From: JBGTSJ01 sp041940305 | GTDB taxonomy: Bacteria; Planctomycetota; Planctomycetia; Planctomycetales; Planctomycetaceae | Length of the DNA stretch: 64,000 nucleotides | NCBI GenBank assembly: GCA_041940305.1 | Contig: JBGTSJ010000003.1 | Coordinates: 124,001 to 188,000, forward strand | Direction of reading: 5' to 3' | In this document: piece by piece, positions 60,296-64,000 of the stretch | Position numbering within the stretch: position 1 is the stretch's first letter | Layout of the letters: every line of letters starts with the position of its first letter | Made by a program: the position numbers and the translations under genes | The notes under the pieces: generated by a model | The model's input: the letters and a program-made list of their open reading frames with translations, nothing else | Databases searched by the model: none | What the model was told of the DNA's origin: nothing

Positions 60296-63145
60296 ATGGC
60301 CGTCAAGATCGCCCTCGATTCCTTTCTCGCCGTCACGAAGCGGAGCAACCTGGTCAATCGGGACCAGCTGGCGGCGCTGGTCGAATCATTCGAGTCGGAG
60401 GGGGGGGAGACCGGGAACACCAAGGGATTCGCCGAGTACCTGATCCGCAAGAAGGTGCTCACTCCTTGGCAGGCGGAAAAGCTGCTGCAGGGGAAACATA
60501 AGGGATTCTTTCTCGGAAAGTACCGGCTGCTGTCACTCCTCGGGAAGGGGGGGATGAGTTCGGTCTACCTGGCCGAGCACGTGCTGATGCGCCGCCGCTG
60601 CGCAATCAAAGTTCTGCCGACGCGGCGCGTGCACGATGCCTCCTACCTGGGCCGTTTCCATCGGGAAGCCCAGGCCGTCGCGTCGCTCGACCATCCCAAC
60701 ATCGTCCGCGCATACGATGTGGATCACGAGCTGGACGGGGATATGGAGATCCATTTCCTCGTGATGGAGTTCGTGGACGGTAAGAGCCTGCTCGACATCG
60801 TGCAGCAGCGCGGGCCGCTCTCCGCTCGCGACGCCGCGGAATACATCCGGCAGGCCGCTCTGGGACTGCAGCATGCTCACGAGGCGGGTCTGGTCCACCG
60901 GGATATCAAGCCGGGGAACCTGCTGGTGGATACGGGGGGGACCGTCAAGCTGCTGGACCTGGGACTGGCGCGGTTCTTCGAGACGACCGAGGAAGTGAGC
61001 CTCACCGTGCAGCACGACGAGCGCGTGCTGGGCACGGCCGACTATCTGGCTCCCGAGCAGGCTGTGGACAGCCACAAGGTGGATGCGCGGGCCGATCTGT
61101 ACAGCCTGGGCTGCACCCTCTACTTCTGCCTGACGGGGCATCCGCCGTTTACTCAGGGGACGCTCGCACAGAGACTGCTGGCGCACCAGACCAAGGAGCC
61201 GCCTGACGTCGAAACCGAGCGAAAGGACATGCCGGCCGAATTGTCGGCGATTCTGAAGCGGATGATGTCCAAGCAAGCCAGCGACCGGCAGCCGTCGGCT
61301 GCCGAGGTCGCGACCGAACTGAACGGCTGGCTGAAGGGTGAGTCCTCGGGCGTGGATCGCCCGACCGCGGCGTCGGGCGAAACGATCGTTGAGAAGCGCG
61401 ACCGCAGCGTGACGGCGCCGCCTTCAGGACCGGTGTCCGCCGAGCCATCAGCCGCAGCATCGGACACGACGACCGAGCAGGCAGGGCCGGGGGACGACGC
61501 TCTGGGGGCGTTTCTGTCAAATCTGGACCGCGACTCGTCTGTCCAGTCCGCGCCGTCGTTGGCCAGCTCCCCTGCGCCTGGTGAAGACGCCCCCGCAGCC
61601 AACGCGGAACAGCGTCCGGCGAATCGGCAGAAGACGGCCCGCCCGCGACCTGCCGCAGCTGCGCCGGTTCCGCCCCCCACGATGTCGCCGGCGCCTGTGT
61701 TCGTGCCGCCTCCGGGCGATGCGGACCCGGAGACCGATTCGGGTTTCCCGCAATTCGATATCGGTTCCGACGTGGGCGCGAGCGCGATCAACCACGATTC
61801 GGGAATCGGCGTCGGCACCGGTTCGGGGAACCTGTCGGGCGAATCCTCCGTCACGTCTTCGATCATCGCCGCTCGAAAGCGGCGGAAGCAGAAGTCATCC
61901 AACCTCTGGATGTGGCTGGGAGGCGCTGCGGTGGTTGCGATCGCAGTGATTGCCTATGCGGTGTCGCAAGGTGACGGACAATCGTCGCAAGCCGGTAAAC
62001 GGCCCTCCCCTGCGCCCGTCCCGGAGTCCGCTCCTGACGGGAGCTCAAGTCCTTCCGTTTCGACAGTCAAAGACCTGGGGCCCGAGTTGAGCGTCGGACC
62101 GTCCGGGGACTTTCGGTCCATTGCGGCGGCGCTCGATTATATCGAGGAGCATCGGACGCGATATACGGCAGAGCAGCCTTGGATCGTCAACGTCGCGGGC
62201 GGACAGGCGTACGAAGAGCGAATCGAAATTGAGGGATCGGGATTCGGGGGACTGCCGCCGGGAGTGCGAATCACGTCGACCGGTGAATCTCCGGCCGTGC
62301 TGCGCCCCAAGGGGGACGAGCCGATCATCAGTCTCGACGGGATCGAACGGCTGACAATCAGCGGATTTGTCCTCGACGCGGGGGGCAAGGATCGGGCGGT
62401 CGCATTGTCTCGATTCCTGGTCGGGACGCGGCTGGAGAATCTGGAGATTCGCGATGTGAGCGGAGTCGGCGTTCTGGCGGAGGAGGCCAGCGGACTGGCC
62501 GGATCGCCGCTTGTTCTGACAGGCATCCGCATCACGTCCAAATCGGCGTCGGCGACCGGGCTGCGGATGATCGACCCCAACCAGGTGCAGATCGACGGCT
62601 GCCGATTCGCCGGGCCGATGCAGTCGGGCATCGAGTTCGCATCGCAGACCTGGAACGCCGACGTCAGCGTGACGCACTGCCGGTTTCATGAACTCAGTAC
62701 GGCGATCCGGTTTTCGGGAGCGTCCCAGGATCTGCAGCGGGTGGTGATCGGCAACAATACGTTTCACCGGGTGCAGCACGGAATTGCCTTCGCGCGGATG
62801 CCGCAATCGGGGAGTTCCGGACTGGCCGTGCATCACAATCTGTTCGCCGAGGTCTCCGGAGCCGAGGCGACAGTGAACGATGGGTTCGATGCAGCCGCGG
62901 CCGCCGAAGTGCTGTCGGCGGAGGCCGCCCGCAACAACTGGTCAACGCAGGCAATTTCGGCAGACCAGGCAGGCGAGTGGGACATTTTCAGTGAGAGCGG
63001 GCGGCGCGGGATCGCGACCGTGGGATTTGTGTCGCGCGATCCGAGTGCGGCGGACTTCCTCAAGCCGACGGACCCCGCATTGCGAAACGAAGTGCAGACT
63101 CCGGCGCCGGGGGCCGATCCCTTCGTCGGAGCGGTCTCGCCCTGA
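60296..63145 (+). CDS. Membrane Ser/Thr protein kinase with beta-helix-like ectodomain
   Basis: The 949-residue protein starts with a helical N-terminal module (about 1-65). A Hanks-type kinase domain (about 75-335) follows: GKGGMSSVYLA (P-loop), AIKVLP, LVHRDIKPGNLLVDTGG, LLDLGLARFF (DLG in place of DFG) and ADYLAPEQAV. A Pro/Ala/Ser-rich linker (about 350-530) leads to one transmembrane segment (WLGGAAVVAIAVIAYAV). The about 350-residue ectodomain resembles right-handed parallel beta-helix/pectate-lyase repeats (SVGPSGDFRSIAAALDYIEE). Planctomycetes encode many such kinases; the ligand is unknown. The start at 60296 excludes a non-homologous upstream stretch. Confidence 0.92.
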   Translation: MAVKIALDSFLAVTKRSNLVNRDQLAALVESFESEGGETGNTKGFAEYLIRKKVLTPWQAEKLLQGKHKGFFLGKYRLLSLLGKGGMSSVYLAEHVLMRRRCAIKVLPTRRVHDASYLGRFHREAQAVASLDHPNIVRAYDVDHELDGDMEIHFLVMEFVDGKSLLDIVQQRGPLSARDAAEYIRQAALGLQHAHEAGLVHRDIKPGNLLVDTGGTVKLLDLGLARFFETTEEVSLTVQHDERVLGTADYLAPEQAVDSHKVDARADLYSLGCTLYFCLTGHPPFTQGTLAQRLLAHQTKEPPDVETERKDMPAELSAILKRMMSKQASDRQPSAAEVATELNGWLKGESSGVDRPTAASGETIVEKRDRSVTAPPSGPVSAEPSAAASDTTTEQAGPGDDALGAFLSNLDRDSSVQSAPSLASSPAPGEDAPAANAEQRPANRQKTARPRPAAAAPVPPPTMSPAPVFVPPPGDADPETDSGFPQFDIGSDVGASAINHDSGIGVGTGSGNLSGESSVTSSIIAARKRRKQKSSNLWMWLGGAAVVAIAVIAYAVSQGDGQSSQAGKRPSPAPVPESAPDGSSSPSVSTVKDLGPELSVGPSGDFRSIAAALDYIEEHRTRYTAEQPWIVNVAGGQAYEERIEIEGSGFGGLPPGVRITSTGESPAVLRPKGDEPIISLDGIERLTISGFVLDAGGKDRAVALSRFLVGTRLENLEIRDVSGVGVLAEEASGLAGSPLVLTGIRITSKSASATGLRMIDPNQVQIDGCRFAGPMQSGIEFASQTWNADVSVTHCRFHELSTAIRFSGASQDLQRVVIGNNTFHRVQHGIAFARMPQSGSSGLAVHHNLFAEVSGAEATVNDGFDAAAAAEVLSAEAARNNWSTQAISADQAGEWDIFSESGRRGIATVGFVSRDPSAADFLKPTDPALRNEVQTPAPGADPFVGAVSP

Positions 63146-63341
63146 TCGGCGAAGGCTGCCGTCCGGCAGAAGCATATCGCCCGGTCAACTCGACCTCTCT
63201 TCCCCAAACTCCCCCCTTCTGGTACAGACCCCCCGCGCGCCGGAAGGACCGGCGGCGCGGCGCAGTGCGCCTCAATTCGTCGCCGGACGTCTCGTCCGGA
63301 TCCCGTCTTGCTGCTGTTCCTCATATCGGGAGGGCTCTTTC

Positions 63342-63941
63342 GTGGCCCAAGCCGTCCAAACCCGCGACCCATCCAAGACCGGCTGGAAGCTGCCGCTGCC
63401 CAAACTCCGCATGAACCCGGTCAAGGCCGGAGTCATGTTGGCTCTCGCCTCATGGCTGGGCCAGGCGTACGCCGGCTCGCTGATCGAGGTGCAGACGCAG
63501 CTCGCCCGATCCGTGCAGATGGCCGAGATGCAGCGCGAGATGTGGCTGATCGAGTACAACTCCAGCCTGATCCGTTATCCGCGCAACGAGCGCGTGACGG
63601 CGCGGGCCGCGTTTCAGGTGGTCAAGAACACACACGAGCTGCTGGCCCTGTCGGACATCGCCAACGCAGGCCTGCTCGCGCGGCGGGGCGAAATCCAGCA
63701 GACGGCCGATGACAACATCCTGCGTGCCCGCGAGTTGTTCGAGGCCCGCAACTACGGCGCGCTGGTGGGCGAGCTGGACGAGATCAGCCAGACGTTTGAA
63801 TCCCGGATGAAAGAAGGGACGATCGCCAGCGCGAATGCGGGCATCGGCGTCCGCTGGTGGCAGCATGCTTTCCCGGCCCTGTTCCTGCTGGGCGTCTTCC
63901 TATGCTGGAAGGGGACGCGGCGGAACGCGGAGTACGACTGA
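63342..63941 (+). CDS. Small secreted/membrane hypothetical protein
   Basis: The 199-residue protein (GTG start, GGGAGGG ribosome-binding site) has a basic N-terminus, a hydrophobic export or membrane segment (GVMLALASWLGQAYAGS), a helical mid-region (VKNTHELLALSDIANAGLLA) and a second hydrophobic segment near the end (HAFPALFLLGVFLCW). The ATG at 63411 is an alternative start. No family is recognised. It follows the kinase gene by 196 bases. Confidence 0.65.
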   Translation: MAQAVQTRDPSKTGWKLPLPKLRMNPVKAGVMLALASWLGQAYAGSLIEVQTQLARSVQMAEMQREMWLIEYNSSLIRYPRNERVTARAAFQVVKNTHELLALSDIANAGLLARRGEIQQTADDNILRARELFEARNYGALVGELDEISQTFESRMKEGTIASANAGIGVRWWQHAFPALFLLGVFLCWKGTRRNAEYD

Positions 63942-63949
63942 TTGTTGCG

Positions 63950-63980
63950 GCGCCCGGCCCGATGCGCCGGGGCTAAGCGC
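63950..63980. repeat. Diverged GGCTAA-type hairpin, copy
   Basis: GCCCGGCCCGATGCGCCGGG followed by GCTAAGCG. It resembles the copies at 46213 and 58723, but the loop and tail differ. Confidence 0.45.
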
Positions 63981-64000
63981 ATGAACGGATCGTCACGCGG

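Noticed and set aside
1..64000. CRISPR arrays, rRNA, SRP RNA, tmRNA
   Set aside because: No regularly spaced direct repeats and no conserved rRNA, SRP or tmRNA motifs were seen on either strand by eye.

Overview
The window is about 64 kb of GC-rich chromosomal DNA from a planctomycete (class Planctomycetia). The basis is the gene content: DUF1501/DUF1549/DUF1553 and DUF1587/DUF1592/DUF1585 plus DUF1552 gene pairs, a DUF1559 pseudopilin, a sulfatase, a large eukaryote-like Ser/Thr kinase, and many intergenic palindromic repeats typical of these genomes. No species is claimed.

Layout. 0.1-9.4 kb: a short prepilin peptidase, a HEAT-like orphan between two inverted copies of a palindrome, then minus-strand genes for an FG-GAP protein, two DUF1501 proteins and a PSD1 cytochrome. 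9.5-17.3 kb: a small hypothetical protein, purH, a 1422-residue DUF1592-family cytochrome and its DUF1552 partner. 17.6-21.8 kb: a minus-strand set (DUF1559 pseudopilin, lipoprotein, secreted protein), a Cys/His-rich exported protein and tiny His-rich ORFs. 21.7-22.4 kb: tRNA-Ser(GCU) with integrase-like remnants on both sides. 22.6-29.6 kb: a probable three-gene operon (DUF4062-HEAT, exported deiminase-family protein, exported TPR-PDZ protein) divergent from a HEPN/DUF4145-TPR-DUF4071 gene. This is the best candidate for an undescribed system. 29.6-34.8 kb: amidohydrolase and a second DUF1592/DUF1552 pair. 34.9-41.6 kb: divergent rfbB/rfbA, floA, an HpcH/HpaI aldolase, an orphan MoxR ATPase and a beta-propeller protein. 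41.6-42.1 kb, minus strand: an RNase P RNA with a giant P12 helix but no recognisable 3' third. 42.6-46.3 kb: FHA protein, rsgA, rpsB, tsf and a terminator. 46.3-64 kb: secreted hypothetical, cysK, membrane-fusion-like protein, toroid protein, xerD, purB, sulfatase, a coiled-coil PD-(D/E)XK-like protein, methyltransferase, thioredoxin-fold membrane protein, Ser/Thr kinase and a small secreted protein.

Functionally the window mixes core genes (purH, purB, rpsB, tsf, rsgA, cysK, xerD, tRNA, RNase P RNA) with planctomycete-specific secreted and heme proteins. The accessory part is concentrated between 20.8 and 29.6 kb. Nearly every intergenic gap over 100 bp holds a hairpin-forming repeat, from at least ten apparent families.
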